Part shown: in pieces, positions 32,667-44,601 of the stretch | Position numbering within the stretch: the stretch's first letter is position 1 | Layout: each line of letters opens with the position of its first letter | NCBI RefSeq assembly: GCF_029962835.1 | Contig: NC_080586.1 | Coordinates: 70,061,001-70,125,000, forward strand | Source of the DNA: Magnolia sinica | Taxonomy: Eukaryota > Streptophyta > Magnoliopsida > Magnoliales > Magnoliaceae | Reading direction: 5' to 3' | Length of the DNA: 64,000 nucleotides | Program-made: the position numbers and the translations under genes | Notes under the pieces: model-generated | The model's input: only the letters and a program-made list of their open reading frames with translations | Database searches by the model: none | What the model was told of the DNA's origin: nothing

Positions 32667-34691
32667 TGTTCGCTCCCCAAGTATAGGGTTGTGATGTAGT
32701 AATAAACTCGGTGAGACCGAGGTTGAATCCCAAGGGACTGAACCTGTACGTAATCTGAAACTAAGTAGAACTAGAACTAGATTAAGATGAAATCTAAATC
32801 GAATGAATTTGAGGGAATAATAGTGAAATATTAATCTAAAACTTAAAAAAAATTAGAGGTAGGAAACTAGGGATTCAGAGGATCCACTTGTAGATATCAG
32901 GGAGATCTTATGTCTGCTTCAAGAACTCAATTAAACTTAGAGTCCCATCTTCATCCAGTTGAAGAGTGTAACCATGAAAATCAAATTGAACTTCCTTTGA
33001 TATAGTTTTCAAGAGATGAAAGGTATATGAATTAGAATGGATTCCATCACTAAACCATGCCCAGGAGACAAAGTAAACAACAGAATTAAACTAATTAACA
33101 ACCAATCAACATGATAGGTTGTAAATTGTTTTGTGATTAATGGATTTGTGCCATGAGCCCACTTTTAAAAAAAAAAAGCTAATCAATATGATATGAAGGT
33201 TAGGAAGGGTACATTCATCCGACCATGCGTAGGAGACAATGGTGAACAACAGGACTTCCTGACGTCATAAACATAAAAAGGAAAGGATCGTGCTCAAAGC
33301 TATTGCAGACCCACTGTAATTTCAGTCATAACAGACCATTAAAAACTGAAAGCATTCACATAATCAAATTGGTATCAAGATCAATTCAGTCTAAACAAAA
33401 GGCACAATAAAAAAGTCTCCTCATCATGCTACAAGCTTCACCTCTTAGCCCTAGCTAAGAGGTTTAGCCTAGCAATATGATTAGGCTAATCTCTAAAAAA
33501 ATATATATAAACAGTAAAATAAACAATAAAAAAAACTCTAAATAATCTCTCTTCCTCTCACTGACGTCTAAACTTCTCAGCCGTGGATCCCCTCTCTCTC
33601 TTCTTTCCTTTATAGTAGGCAGGGTGAAGCGGTGGAATGCTGTCAGTTTGGAGAACCGACCGAGTTGGAGTCGAACATGGAGTGCGTAAACTCTTTACGC
33701 AGCCAGCGAAAATCGAAATACCTTTGTGCAGTCCAAATCAGAGCTTCCCAACTCCCATCTTCCTTGCATTTCATCGGAAAGATCAACGTCCCTTAGGACG
33801 TTTTTGAATGAAATACATTATGAACGGTCTGGATTACCCATCAGATCATCACCACGTTCATGCAATCGTCCGCAAAACTCGGACGTGAACAAATCAAATT
33901 CGGTGTGGCCCACGGATATTTTTCGTTGCACCGTCTATCTTCCGTTTTAACGGTTGAAATCAGATCTCCGTCATCTTCCGGGATTCCGTCACCTAGGCGA
34001 TGGTTAAGCTTACACTCTGGAGTGACTTAACGGTTCGGATCATCATATCGGATGATGAGTGGGACCCACAACTCAAATCAGTGTCCGCACCTTGCGGATG
34101 CTGCGTTCGCAAAAATCGGATCGGGTCAGTGCCGGTTGACCGATCTTAGTGGTGTGGTGTGGCGCGGGAGTGCACTGCCTGTGTACTCCCACATGTACAT
34201 ATGGGATCCGTCCATCTATTTTCTTATCTCATATAAACAGTTGGGGCCAAAATTTAGGCATGCCAGATATCAGGTGGGTTCCATATTGATAATTTATGGG
34301 CTTATCTGGCCATGGGGACACTTCCACAGTGATTCAAGAGTTGAAATTCAATATGTACAATTAATTTATGGTCCTTAGGTTATATATAAAGTTTCAAGCC
34401 AATCGGATGGTGAGAACCCTATGATCTTGTATTCTGGATGACTTTCAGGCCACTTGAGCTTCATTTTCTCGATTTTCTCGGATATCTGGCATGTAAATCC
34501 GTCGATCTTGGTCCCCTGGGGTCCGTCTCTTGCATTGGTGAATTCTAAGCGTTAAATCCATGCTTTTAGTACCCTGTTTTCGTAAATATACCTTGCATCA
34601 CAAACACGATTAATTTGGGATGTTAAATAGTACCATGTTCGTAAATCCAGGTAGTAACTGGGGTCTGATATGCAATATTTGACCCTCAACA
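32667..34691. mobile_element. Solo LTR (2025 bp), copy 1
   Basis: Starts TGTTCGCTCCCCAAGTATAG and ends TTTGACCCTCAACA. Flanks ATAGA (32662-32666) and GTAGA (34692-34696) form a 5-bp TSD with one mismatch. Homologous throughout to the copy at 55264-57365. No internal domain, primer site or second LTR is present, so it is a product of LTR-LTR recombination. It interrupts an inverted copia RNase H/RT frame. Confidence 0.8.
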
Positions 34692-36060
34692 GTAGACACA
34701 CTATAGTAGACTCTAGCGTAGATCTCTAACATATCGGTTCGTCTATTAATGTGAAAACATATCCCATAGCGGACATCCTATTGTTTAGATCTCCTGAATA
34801 ATCTGAATCTTCATAGCCCATAACTCCACCTGAAGCTTTGTCTCCCCAATATAATTATAATGTTGATTATGCCCCTAAGATATGTGAGAATCTACTTAAT
34901 AGCATTCTAATGCTCCTTTTGTGGGTTCATTATATATTTTTTGACCACACTAACTGTCTATGAGATATCTGGCTTCATGTAAACTATCGTATACATGAGA
35001 CTTTCTACTACACTCGCAAATGACACCCATGACATATATGAAATTTTCTCTTTTATGCTTGGACATGACTTAGTTAACAACTTAAAGTGATATACTAGAG
35101 GCGTGCTAAGTAGCTTAGCACTTTCCATGTGCAATCTCTCTAGCACTTTCTGCACATAACACTTATGAGACAACCATAGCTTCCTAGACTCTGTCTCTAT
35201 GAATTTTCATGCTTAGGATCTTCTTTGTAGCCCCCATATCCTTCATATCAAACTCCTTACCTAACAGAGACTTAAGCAAGAGTATCTCATTATGTTCTTT
35301 GCAACAATCAACATATAACATCAGTAGAATGTATGACTCGTTTTCAAGTACCCTGTAATACATGAAGTAATCATACTCACACCTGACATACCCAATCTCT
35401 ACCATATATGAATCACACCACTTGTACCATTGCCTTGGAGATTGTTTAATCCCATAAAATGACTTCTTCAACCTACACACGTGATCTTTCTTATTAAGCT
35501 CCTTAAATTATTCTGGTTGTTTTATGTAAATGACTTCCTCCAAGTTTCCGTGAAGGAATGCCATCTTTATATTAGACAACTCGAATTTTAAATTGGATTT
35601 CACTAACATAGCCAGTAGCACCCTAATTGACGCATGTTTCATAACTGGAGAGAAAACTTCATTATAATCTACTCATTCCCTCTACGAGTACCTTTTTGCT
35701 ACAAGTTGTGGCTTAAACTTTTCGCTATTTTTTCTATTAAAGTTTCCTTCTTCCTTAACACCCACTTGCATTATATATCCTTAAAACCTTTTGGAAGTTT
35801 CATGAACTCCACATGATTTTTGTGTAAAGATTTTATCTCCTCCACCATGGTCGACATCCACTTATCGCCATCTTTTCTAGACTTAACCTCTTGAAAGGTA
35901 AAGGGCTCTGCACTCCCGATGAACAATGTGCAAATCGGGGCTTTAATGGTTCATCTCTCCTTGTTCTTTGCTATATTCTCTTGGGTATTCTGATTGTTTT
36001 GGTCAACTTCTCACTCTTGCTAAATTTCATTTTCAATAACTGGCTTAACTAGCTCCACTT
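34692..36060 (-). pseudogene. Inverted copia remnant: reverse transcriptase
   Basis: Reading leftward from about 35820: KLPKGFKDI, a VDYNEVFSPVMKHASIR segment, then CRLKKSFYGIKQSPRQWYKW and SYILLMLYVD, which is the YVDD motif truncated to YVDC. The tail is HKCYVQKVLERLHMESAKLL and TIVYMKPDIS. Several stops and shifts. It pairs with 31550-32666 as one minus-strand element, nested in the plus-strand copia bracketed by LTRs 30704-30980 and 36562-36857. Confidence 0.7.
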
Positions 36061-36114
36061 ACATTGACAATCTATCTCACCACGTCTTCTCTGCAATGTC
36101 CTTGCTGACCTTCC

Positions 36115-36400
36115 ACTGTTAAAATCGTGAATTTGTGACGGACTAGTTCTGTCGCAAAATGGAATTAACGACAGACTTGGTCGGTCGCATGGTCCGTTAG
36201 TGTTTGCGTCGTAAAAAATAAACGACGGATGGGATCCATTGTGAATTTGCAGCTGTCGCAAATAAACAACAAATCCTATTTGTTGTAAAAATTTAAAAGT
36301 CCATCGCTGACCCATAATTATTTGTCATTATAAAATTTGGCGACAGATAAAGTCCATCGTTGCTCTTGGTGAAGTGACGGACTTGAAATCCGTCATTGAT
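36115..36400. repeat. GACGGACTT/CGTCGC repeat, possibly a CACTA fragment
   Basis: Short motifs gacggact, gtcgcaaa, cgacagac and aacgacgg recur in both orientations, the look of CACTA subterminal repeats. No CACTA end and no TSD could be found. Confidence 0.35.
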
Positions 36401-36404
36401 ATCT

Positions 36405-36561
36405 TCGAGAGAAGATTGTGGCAAAAGAAATTGTTACTAGACACATCCAGTCAAAATCTCAACTGGCAGATATCTTCACTAAAGCGCTACCTAAGGCTAT
36501 GGGCATATACATTTGTACAAACTGGGCATATAAAATATATATGGTCCAACTTAAGGGGGAG
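36405..36561 (+). pseudogene. Copia RNase H C-terminus and polypurine tract
   Basis: Plus-strand IVAKEIVTRHIQSKSQLADI then FTKALPKAMG, the usual copia C-terminus, ending in ttaagggggag (36551-36561), the polypurine tract directly before the 3' LTR. Confidence 0.7.
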
Positions 36562-36706
36562 TGTAGAAAACATTATTAAAAATCTTGGGCCTTAACATTG
36601 CTCGACTTGTGCTTTAGGCTCACTCGTATATATGGAGAACTGACAATAAAACAAAACTGCAAGGGAGTGAGTGACTCTCTCTTATTCTCCTTCCCTTGCA
36701 ACAATG

Positions 36707-36746
<40 letters not shown>

Positions 36747-36857
36747 CTCATCCTTCTCCTTCTTCTCTTATTGCATTGCACATCTATTAACACACTCCAA
36801 CCAAGTCAGCTTTTTATATTGTTCATCATCTTTCCAGTTTGCTAGGGCTGTTTACCA
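36562..36857 (+). mobile_element. 3' LTR of the outer copia element
   Basis: TGTAGAAAACATTATT... homologous to 30704-30980. Contains a (CT)n run at about 36712-36746. The right border is set by alignment to the 5' LTR end (TTTACCA versus TTTACA). No matching TSD was seen. Confidence 0.65.
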
Positions 36858-37283
36858 CAGTGATAGGTACCATCCACTTGCACATGACAGCCACGCCTCT
36901 TTCCTCTTAAGAGTCCATAAAGTCGAAAACTAGTGGTTGGTAGACATGCAATCAAAAGATTGCAGATGTGCTTTGCTTGTATTATAATTCACCATCAAAA
37001 TTGCTAAATAACTGATAAACTTAACCTAATAGAAAATCACTCACCTCTATCACATATGGTGATTTGGAAAAGTAACTAGTGTTAAATGCTTTGCACTATC
37101 TACACAAATTTATTGAATGGATAGTATCATTGCTAAACACCATGTATCTATTGTTATCATAATTTTAATCATTATAAAATAATGAGTTTTTAACACAACA
37201 CCCTCACTTTTTTTTTTTTACATGTTACTTTTTGTTATATGTTAAATAACTTCTTATCTTTTCACTATTGCCAAATAACTTTT
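36858..37283. other. No gene seen
   Basis: AT-rich sequence between the copia LTR and the CACTA end. Confidence 0.45.
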
Positions 37284-37329
37284 CACTGCAAGAAAATAGG
37301 CTTTTAGTCATAATTTTTTAGCCTTAGTT

Positions 37330-37695
37330 GAAAAAATGGAAGCTAAATGTGTTTTTTAAGCTCGGTCGCTAAAGAACTGAGGCTAAAAGTTCATCTTTTG
37401 CGTTAGTTGCTAAGGAACTGAGGTTAAAAATCCATTATTTCACCTCGGTTGTTGCAAAACAGAGGTTAAAAATTTACTATTTGGCCTCGGTTATTGAGAA
37501 ACTGAGGCTAAAAATTTACCATTTCGCCTCAGTTGGTGAAAAATCGAGGCTAAAAGTCTACCATTTCGCCTCGGTTGATAAGAAATTGAGGTTAAAAGTA
37601 TGCTATTTTGCCTCATTTAATAAGAAACTAAGGTTAAAGTCCACTTTTGAGCTTTGGTTGTTAGGAAACCGAGGCTAATAGTTTACTTTTTTGCC
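37330..37695. repeat. CACTA subterminal repeats, left
   Basis: About seven units of roughly 50 bp, each with a cctcggttgttgagaaactgaggctaaa-like core split by short A/T spacers; the core itself is a small inverted repeat. Confidence 0.8.
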
Positions 37696-40600
37696 TCGGT
37701 TGTAATTATTGCTTTGTTAGAACATAATTATTGCTTTGTTAGAACAAAATGAAAGTAATTTGGGAATGCATTGATTTGAGAACTTAGAGCATCTGAATGA
37801 AAGAAATCCTGTTACATGTGTATTTATATCTTTGTGATACTGAATTTATGTTTTCTTTACCATTTGAAAGTACATTAAATAGAAACCTTAGGGCTTATTT
37901 TTTAAGTACACAGAGTTTGAATAGCATGTGAAACAATTGATACAGACCAAATCAGTTGTAATCCCCAGTAGATCAGCTTAGAGAATAATGAGAACTTCCC
38001 CAAAAGTATTGCTATTTATCAAGCTTGAACACAATATCCTTCAATCAATACAAAGTCCCTACACCTACAGTTTATTTATTTATTTATTCTTATAAGGTAT
38101 ACCTAGAAAGAATATTATCTTCCATTTCCAACTTTGTCATTCCTTTAGTTTTATTCTGTTAGTACTGCTAATTAGCCTAGTGTGATTTTCTTCTAATCCA
38201 TTGATATAATCTCTTTTTAAAATTTCTCAGTTATATATAGATCTTGATTTGTGTACCCTGCCATATTTTGAACATGCACTTCGATATGACAGCTCCACTA
38301 GATGTTGAAATCATAACAGTGAACTTGTATGGATGATGATGAACTTTTAGGTTTCCTGGCAGTTCCTAAAAAGGGCCTGATGAATTTTATAATTTACTTC
38401 TTCAGTGGGAATGTTGTGAGACTCCATTTGTGAGTGTTGTCCTACATGTATGCATGTGTGTATCTGTGTATTTATGTGTGTCTCTTTTCAACGTTCTTTT
38501 GTGTAGTGTTTTTTGGTGTTTTGAATTGAGATGTTTATTTTAATTTGGCAATCACCTCTCTATGTTGTGATGGAATGGGGCCTGTCTCTCATCATTTGGA
38601 TTTGATTGGACAGTGATAAGATTCACTTTGGCTATTGGTGTTTCATGATCAATTAATTGCTTTCCATTTGTACAATGAGAAATGTTTGTCATATATTGAA
38701 ATAAAAATATGAGCCTTAATTTGAGGTGTGAGTTTTTAATCTGGTTAGAGCCTGGGTAGAGCCTCATGGAAAGTGCACTATTGCATTTGCTCTAGCATGG
38801 TCATCTCCAAAAGTAAAGTTTTTGAAGGAAAATGGATACATTTTCTTTTTTGTTTCATTAGAGTAAGTTTTGCTTCTTATAATACTTGTACTAAGCTTTT
38901 TTTTTTTTCCTTTTCTTTGAATTTGTATGCTCTTGAGAACATTTAAATAATCTATCATGTACTGCTTTTTCATTGAAAATGGCCATTTCCAACTCCTCAT
39001 CTCTTGATGCATGGAGTGTCATATTCCGGTACGTAGAACATCAAATAACATTCCTTTTTATTATTGTTCCTCCACTCTTTCTCCCATGTCTTCTTGCAGA
39101 GTGCTTTGCCAATCAGGTGCGTTACACATGCATATGTACCTGCGGCTTTAAAATAACAACTCCAGGTAATAATAGACGAGAGATCCACTTTTCTTACATT
39201 AATCGCAATGAAGTTATCAATGCATTCCATCTGGGGGAACCAAGCTAATCATCAAGTGGGCTCAATCATGTCCACACACGTTCAATTAATTGGATGTATG
39301 ACCTTTTTAGCCGTCCATTCTCTTCATGTACTATGTTAGTCCCAATTGATGAGTTGGTCAGTCTATTTTTGCAAGGGAATCTCACCAGTTGGGTCCCAGC
39401 TAAGGAACCGCTGGGATCATCCTGGCATGTGTACCTGCGGATAGATTAGCTTATCTCTGATACAAAACCATCCAACATCAATGTCAAACCACTTAATCTT
39501 TGTTACATGAATGTCTTCCATTTCACCAGCATGCCGCACTACACGAAAAATTACATGGTATAGAGCTGATGCAACATTTAGAAAAAAGAAAAAAGAAAAA
39601 GTGTCCTGATAGGCCAAGTTTGTGCATGTGGGGTCCAGTGTTCATTGATCTGATGAACCACACGTTGAATGGTTCACAGCAAAAATTATCTTCGCTATTG
39701 TGAGATCCAGGCCATCCAATCCCTGGCCTCACTTTTTCTCTCTACTTTTTTCCTCAGAAACCTTGTTCTTTTCTCAATCAGATCTACTCGTGACAAAGAG
39801 CAGTGGGCTAGAAACCCCAACAAGGGAGATTTCCAATACATCTTCCACCTACGTTAGCTGCCACCCATCAGATAAATGATATGGGTCACAGAACCTCAGG
39901 CCCCACTTGCATAGACTACCACATTAGGACACTAATCACTACCTGATGCATGATGGCCTTATATTTCCATTAACTCAGTTGGCAATGGAATACAAGGGAT
40001 GGGAACCAAACATAGGTTCTTGATGGTTAATAATTGTTTAAAAGCAATTGTTATAATTGCCAAGTTCTTGATTCCTGTGGGCAGCTCCTTCAAAAATGAA
40101 TTGCCTGAGGTTGTCTTTCAAAAGAAGAAGAAGAAAAAGAAGAAGAAGAAACTTCAAAGTGAAAAATGCAATTTTAGTTTCTTAAGGCAGTTTTTGTTCT
40201 TCTTTAATCAATTTTATCTTTATTCATACTACAAAAGTACAATTACGCATAAACTATTTTGTCTTTCCATTATCGCTAACTTTCATTTGTTTTTCAAACG
40301 TATTGTTTCTCTAGGATTTTGAGCAACTGGTAATTAAAATCTAGGATTTATAAAAGTGGGGTCATTTGGCACCCTTAAAAAATATTAGATTTCAATTCTA
40401 AGGTAGTTCAAAATTCATGATTTTTACTATTTTTCAATTTGAAGGGAGACCCGTGGCTTACAAAATTCAAAATTTTCAGATCATTTCCAACCTTCATAAC
40501 TATTATCTCCTCTTCTTTTAAGGTATTCACATTCACATTTGGTAAATTATCAAACAGTTCTGTTCCATCCACCATTTGGCAAAACATGGCGTTCAATGCA

Positions 40601-40712
40601 ACTAATAGACTTATGTATGGCCCTTTTCAATATAAATGGCCCTTTTTCAGTGAACTAACAGCTCTGTTAGTTGCTTGTTGTCAGTTCTGTAATAGTTTCT
40701 TCCTCCTTTCAG
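37696..40712. other. CACTA interior, no gene recognised
   Basis: Mostly AT-rich. 38970-39110 has MAISNSSSLDAWSVIFR followed by a cggtacgt splice-like site, and a cttcttgcag acceptor-like site at 39093-39102, which might be part of another captured exon, but no protein family was recognised. Confidence 0.35.
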
Positions 40713-41080
40713 GTACCACACAGAGCATGAGCTGCTCAGATACATTCATAGGCTACAATCAAAAGATCTCTCCTTGTGCCATAGCATGATTCCTCTGGAT
40801 CTTGCGCAATGAAATTGAATGCAACAGTGGAGATGATGCCTATTACTTGGCCTGAATTTGCAAACATTCACCCCTTTGCACCTACTGAACGAGCTATGGG
40901 TAATCAGGTAGTTGCAACCTTTCTGTGTGAAATTTCTGATCTAATTGGCTTTTCTTGTTCACGAGTGATCCTGATCTTGATTACTATGGTTGTCTTTTTA
41001 CACAAGGAAATGTTCAAAGACTTGGGTGAACTCGTGTTCCATCACTGGTTTCGACTCATTCTCCCTGCAACCCAATGCAG
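40713..41080 (+). pseudogene. GLDP: Captured fragment of glycine decarboxylase P-protein gene (two exons)
   Basis: Exon at 40713-40907 after a cctcctttcag acceptor encodes [20 protein letters not shown] and LCHSMIPL, then (after a 1-base deletion) [20 protein letters not shown] and [12 protein letters not shown] 99-nt intron (40908-41006, GT...AG) follows, then 41007-41080 encodes EMFKDLGEL and, after a further 2-base loss, a frame matching the family [15 protein letters not shown] region. These are signature stretches of mitochondrial glycine dehydrogenase (decarboxylating). The retained intron shows DNA-level capture rather than retroposition. Only about 110 of roughly 1000 residues are present and two frameshifts exclude function. 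Confidence 0.88.
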
Positions 41081-41339
41081 GTCAGGTCCACCAGGTCTCC
41101 GCTCATCTGCGATGTCAGTATAGAAAATAAATATAATATTTGTTTTTGGTACACAATGGCCCACCTGGTGAGTGGGCTTCTCTAATACATGTGTCTGGGC
41201 ATCTACAAAGTGGCGCCAGCTTCATGGATTTGCAAATGTGGCGACATGTGCCGTGGTTGGATTGTCCTTTCTTGTTGAGTTAGCCAATATTTTATTCATA
41301 TTGAAATTCATTTGAAACATCTTATCATGAAACAGATAG

Positions 41340-41424
41340 GAAAGGATTGAAGCATCCGAAAGAGAACACTTGCGTCTGTGTTATCATGTAATTCGTGATT
41401 GGAGAGCTGAAGAACGAATGAGAG
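41340..41424 (+). other. Possible captured exon of unknown gene
   Basis: Bounded by an acceptor-like AG (41338-41339) and a donor-like GTGGGT (41425). The open frame reads ERIEASEREHLRLCYHVIRD then WRAEERMR. It has coding-like character but I do not recognise the family. Confidence 0.3.
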
Positions 41425-41546
41425 GTGGGTATCTTCTCGAGTGTTTGAGTCGCATGCTTTTAACTATTGGGTTGTTAAGAGGCGAATTGAACGTTTTTTT
41501 TTTTTTTTTTTTTTAAATAAATTCTATGGAGTGTTTATGACTAATC

Positions 41547-41910
41547 TGTTGGGTTTGTATCCCAACTACTTGCCGATGTGTGGCTGCAGCCACCGTAGAA
41601 TAAAAGACTGAAAAGAGAAAGATATGAACTGCTGCTGTATTTTCTTATTAAATAGAAACGAATTACATTGCTGCCTTTATAGGCTTTCTTATACTATGAA
41701 ATTACTAATTTATCCCTGTCTAGATTCATCCTAGGGGCATCTAAAGAAAGAAAAAATCCAAAGGAAAAATCTACTGTTTATCTTCTCCAACTAATATTCT
41801 AAACTTAGAAAAATCTCACAGCTAAAAAAATCTTACAGCTAGCATGCACAGCTAGCACACGCACCCTTCACACGGTTTTGGATTTGCAAAATCCTCCACC
41901 GTATCCAACA
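41547..41910 (-). repeat. 3' LTR of the copia element
   Basis: TGTTGGGTTTGTATCCCAAC... ending ATCCAACA on the plus strand. It differs from the other LTR at one internal site (ccctgtc versus ccttgtc) and at the penultimate base (CA versus TA). Confidence 0.96.
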
Positions 41911-41920
41911 CTCCCCTTCA
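41911..41920 (-). other. Polypurine tract
   Basis: Reads TGAAGGGGAG on the minus strand, directly before the 3' LTR; second-strand priming site. Confidence 0.8.
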
Positions 41921-43311
41921 AACCAAAACCGGCTTCATTCCGAGCATCGTTCTTAGTCGTTTGAATGCATCTGTCGGCAATGCCTTTGTGAAAATATCCG
42001 CCACCTGTTCCGTAGTATGACAATACTCTAATTTCATCGTTTTCTGCTTCACATGATCTCTCAGAAAATGGTATCGGGTATCGATGTGTTTGCTTCTTCC
42101 ATGCTGCACCGGATTTTTGGCTAGCTCGATTGCCGACTTGTTATCCACATATATGACTGTGGATTCTTCCTGCGGATGTTTCAGCTCCTTTAGCAGATTT
42201 CTCAACCAAATTCCTTCACAGACGGTGGACGATGCTGCCATGTACTCTGCTTCACATGTGGACAGGGTGACCACACTCCGCTTCTTCGAATTCCATATGA
42301 ATGCTGTCGACCCAAGATAGAAAACATAGCCTGTGGTGCTTTTTCTTTCATCTTGATCACCACCCCAATCACTATCAGAGTATCCATACAACATCGCATC
42401 ATCATTATACGGATAAAGAGACCAAACTCAATAGTCCCTTTGATATACCTCAGTACTCGTTTTGTAGCTAGCCAGTGTGACTCTTTTGGGGCTTCCATAT
42501 ACTGGCTTAGAAGCCCAACACTGTAGACTATATCTGGCCTAGTGATTGTGAGGTACCTTAAGCTTCCGATTAGGCTCTTGAATAGGGTTGAGTCGACATT
42601 TCTTCCTTCTCCATCTTTCGTGAGCTTCAGGCCTGTTGTAATAGGTATATTTACGGCTTTACAGTCGACCATTTGAAACTTCTCAAGAAGTTCCTTTGTG
42701 TAATTCTTCTGGGATATGTGAATGCCGCCGACTTGTTGCTTCACCTCAATGCCCAAGAAGAAAGACATCAATCCACCATCAGTCATCTCGAACTCTTTGA
42801 ACATAGCCTGCTTGAATTCTTCAAACATCGCCTGACTGCTCCCAGTGAACAGCAGATCATCAACATATAAACAAGCGATAAGCATATCACCACGGGCATT
42901 CTTCTTTGTGTAGACGGCTTGCTCATATGGACATTTGACGAAACCATTTTCTTGAAGATAACTGTCGATCCGTGCATTCCAAGCACGAGGAGCTTACTTC
43001 AACCCATACAAGGCTTTCTTCAGCCGATACACCTTGTGTTCCTCCCCTTGCATGACAAAGCCTTCAGGCTAGTCAACGTATACTTCTTCTTCAAGTACCC
43101 CATTTAAGAATGCAGATTTCACATCCAGTTGGTAAATCATCTAACTGTGATGAGCTGCAAGGGAGATTATCATTCTTACAGTGTCAAGGCGAGCAACTGG
43201 GGCAAAAACTTCTTCATAGTCTACGCCATATTTCTGTTTGTAACCTTTTGCTACGAGCCTTGCTTTATATCGTTCGATCTTACCATCGGCATTCCACTTG
43301 ATTTTGTACAC
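41918..43311 (-). pseudogene. Copia reverse transcriptase-RNase H region, broken
   Basis: RT motifs: [18 protein letters not shown], then YQLDVKSAFLNG, then the catalytic CLYVDDLLFTG at about 42870-42840. RNase H: YGYSDSDWGG, STCEAEYMAAS, KHIDTRYHFLRDHV, ADIFTKALP, ending at 41918. In-frame stops at 43141-43143 (TAG), 43069-43071 (TAG) and 42994-42996 (TAA) fall where the family has Trp, Gln and Gln. A one-base loss near 42413 shifts the frame between RT and RNase H. The YVDD and RNase H acidic residues are intact. Not translatable as one protein. Confidence 0.9.
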
Positions 43312-44601
43312 CTATTTGAGACCAATGGTCTTCTGGCTTTTGGGGAGTGAGGTCAACACCCATGTTCGATTCTTCTCGATGGCATGAATCTCTTCTTCCA
43401 TAGCCTTTCTCCAACATTCTTCATTCACAGCCTCCTCGAATGTGAGAGGCTCATGGTCCGCATACAGGCAGAGTAAATTTACTTCCTCAGTTTCTGCATA
43501 GACATCGTTGAGGCTTCTCATTTTAATAGGAGTCACGGGTGAAGAAGAATCGGATGAAGATGTGTTGGATGAATTCTGATTTGATGAAGTACTTCCAGGA
43601 GAGATGGAGCGTACTCCTGGACTTCGGCGATTCGAAGGGGGTGATGTCTGCTCTTGAATCTCAGGTCTCTCTTCTTCGTATTCTTCGACCTCGACCTGGT
43701 TTTCTTTGGCCGAGTTTCCCTTGTTCCATTTCAATGCTTCTTCCTCACAAAATACCACATCTCTACTCACCACCAACTTATTGGTTAGTGGGTTGTAGAG
43801 CTTGTATGCCTTTGACTCTTCGCTGTAACCGATGAAGATGCATTTCTCGCTACGATCATCAAGCTTTTTCCTTCTCGCTTCTGGAACTTGAGCGTAGGCG
43901 ACACACCCAAAGATCTTAAGGTGCGCCACGCTCGGCTTGTATCCACTCCATGCTTCTTGCGGTGTCTTGAATCTAACACTTTTGGTTGGACACCTATTAA
44001 GCAGATAGGCAGTACATGCAACTGCCTCTGCCCAGAAATTCTTTGGCAGACTTTTCTCCTTTAGCATGGTTCTCGTCATGTCGAGGATGGTGCGGTTCTT
44101 CCGTTTTGCAATTTCATTTTGTTGTGGTGTGTATGCTGCAGTGTGTTGTTGCTTAATGCCATGTTCCCTGCAATATTCTCGAAAAACATTTGAGGTGTAC
44201 TCCCCACCTCTACCAGATCGGAGAGTTTTGATTTTAAGACCACTTTCTTTTTCAACAAGGGCCTTAAAATTTTTAAAAATAGTAAAAGCAGCAGACTTCT
44301 CTTTAATCACACACACCCACAATTTTCTACTGAAATCGTCAATGAAGATAATAAAGTATTTATTACCTCCAAGAGAGATTGGCTCTAATGGTCCACAGAT
44401 GTCAGTGTGAACCAACTGCAACGGTTCTCTTGCTCTTCGAGATACTCCAATCGGAAAGGAGTTTCTTTGTTGTTTCCCAAGTGTGCACGTCTCACACACA
44501 TGTTCTGGAGCTTCAATGGCAGGCAAGCCATGCACCATGCTTGATGAGGACAGAAGTTTCAAGCCACTGAAGTTTAGATGGCCAAAGCGAAGATGCCACG
44601 T
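43312..44601 (-). pseudogene. Copia GAG-pre-integrase and integrase, catalytic residues lost
   Basis: 416 codons open from the Met at 44562 to a TAG at 43312-43314. Starting with the upstream WHLRFGHLNFSG segment, it has the zinc-binding CETCTLGKQ, first catalytic Asp in HTDICGP (D54 of the open frame), the LRSGRGGEY segment where the second catalytic Asp is Gly (G117), and PQQNEIAKRKNR where the catalytic Glu is Lys (K153); spacing 117-153 equals DX35E. The linker to RT (residues about 270-400) is Ser/Glu rich. Two of three catalytic residues being changed predicts no strand-transfer activity. Confidence 0.92.
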
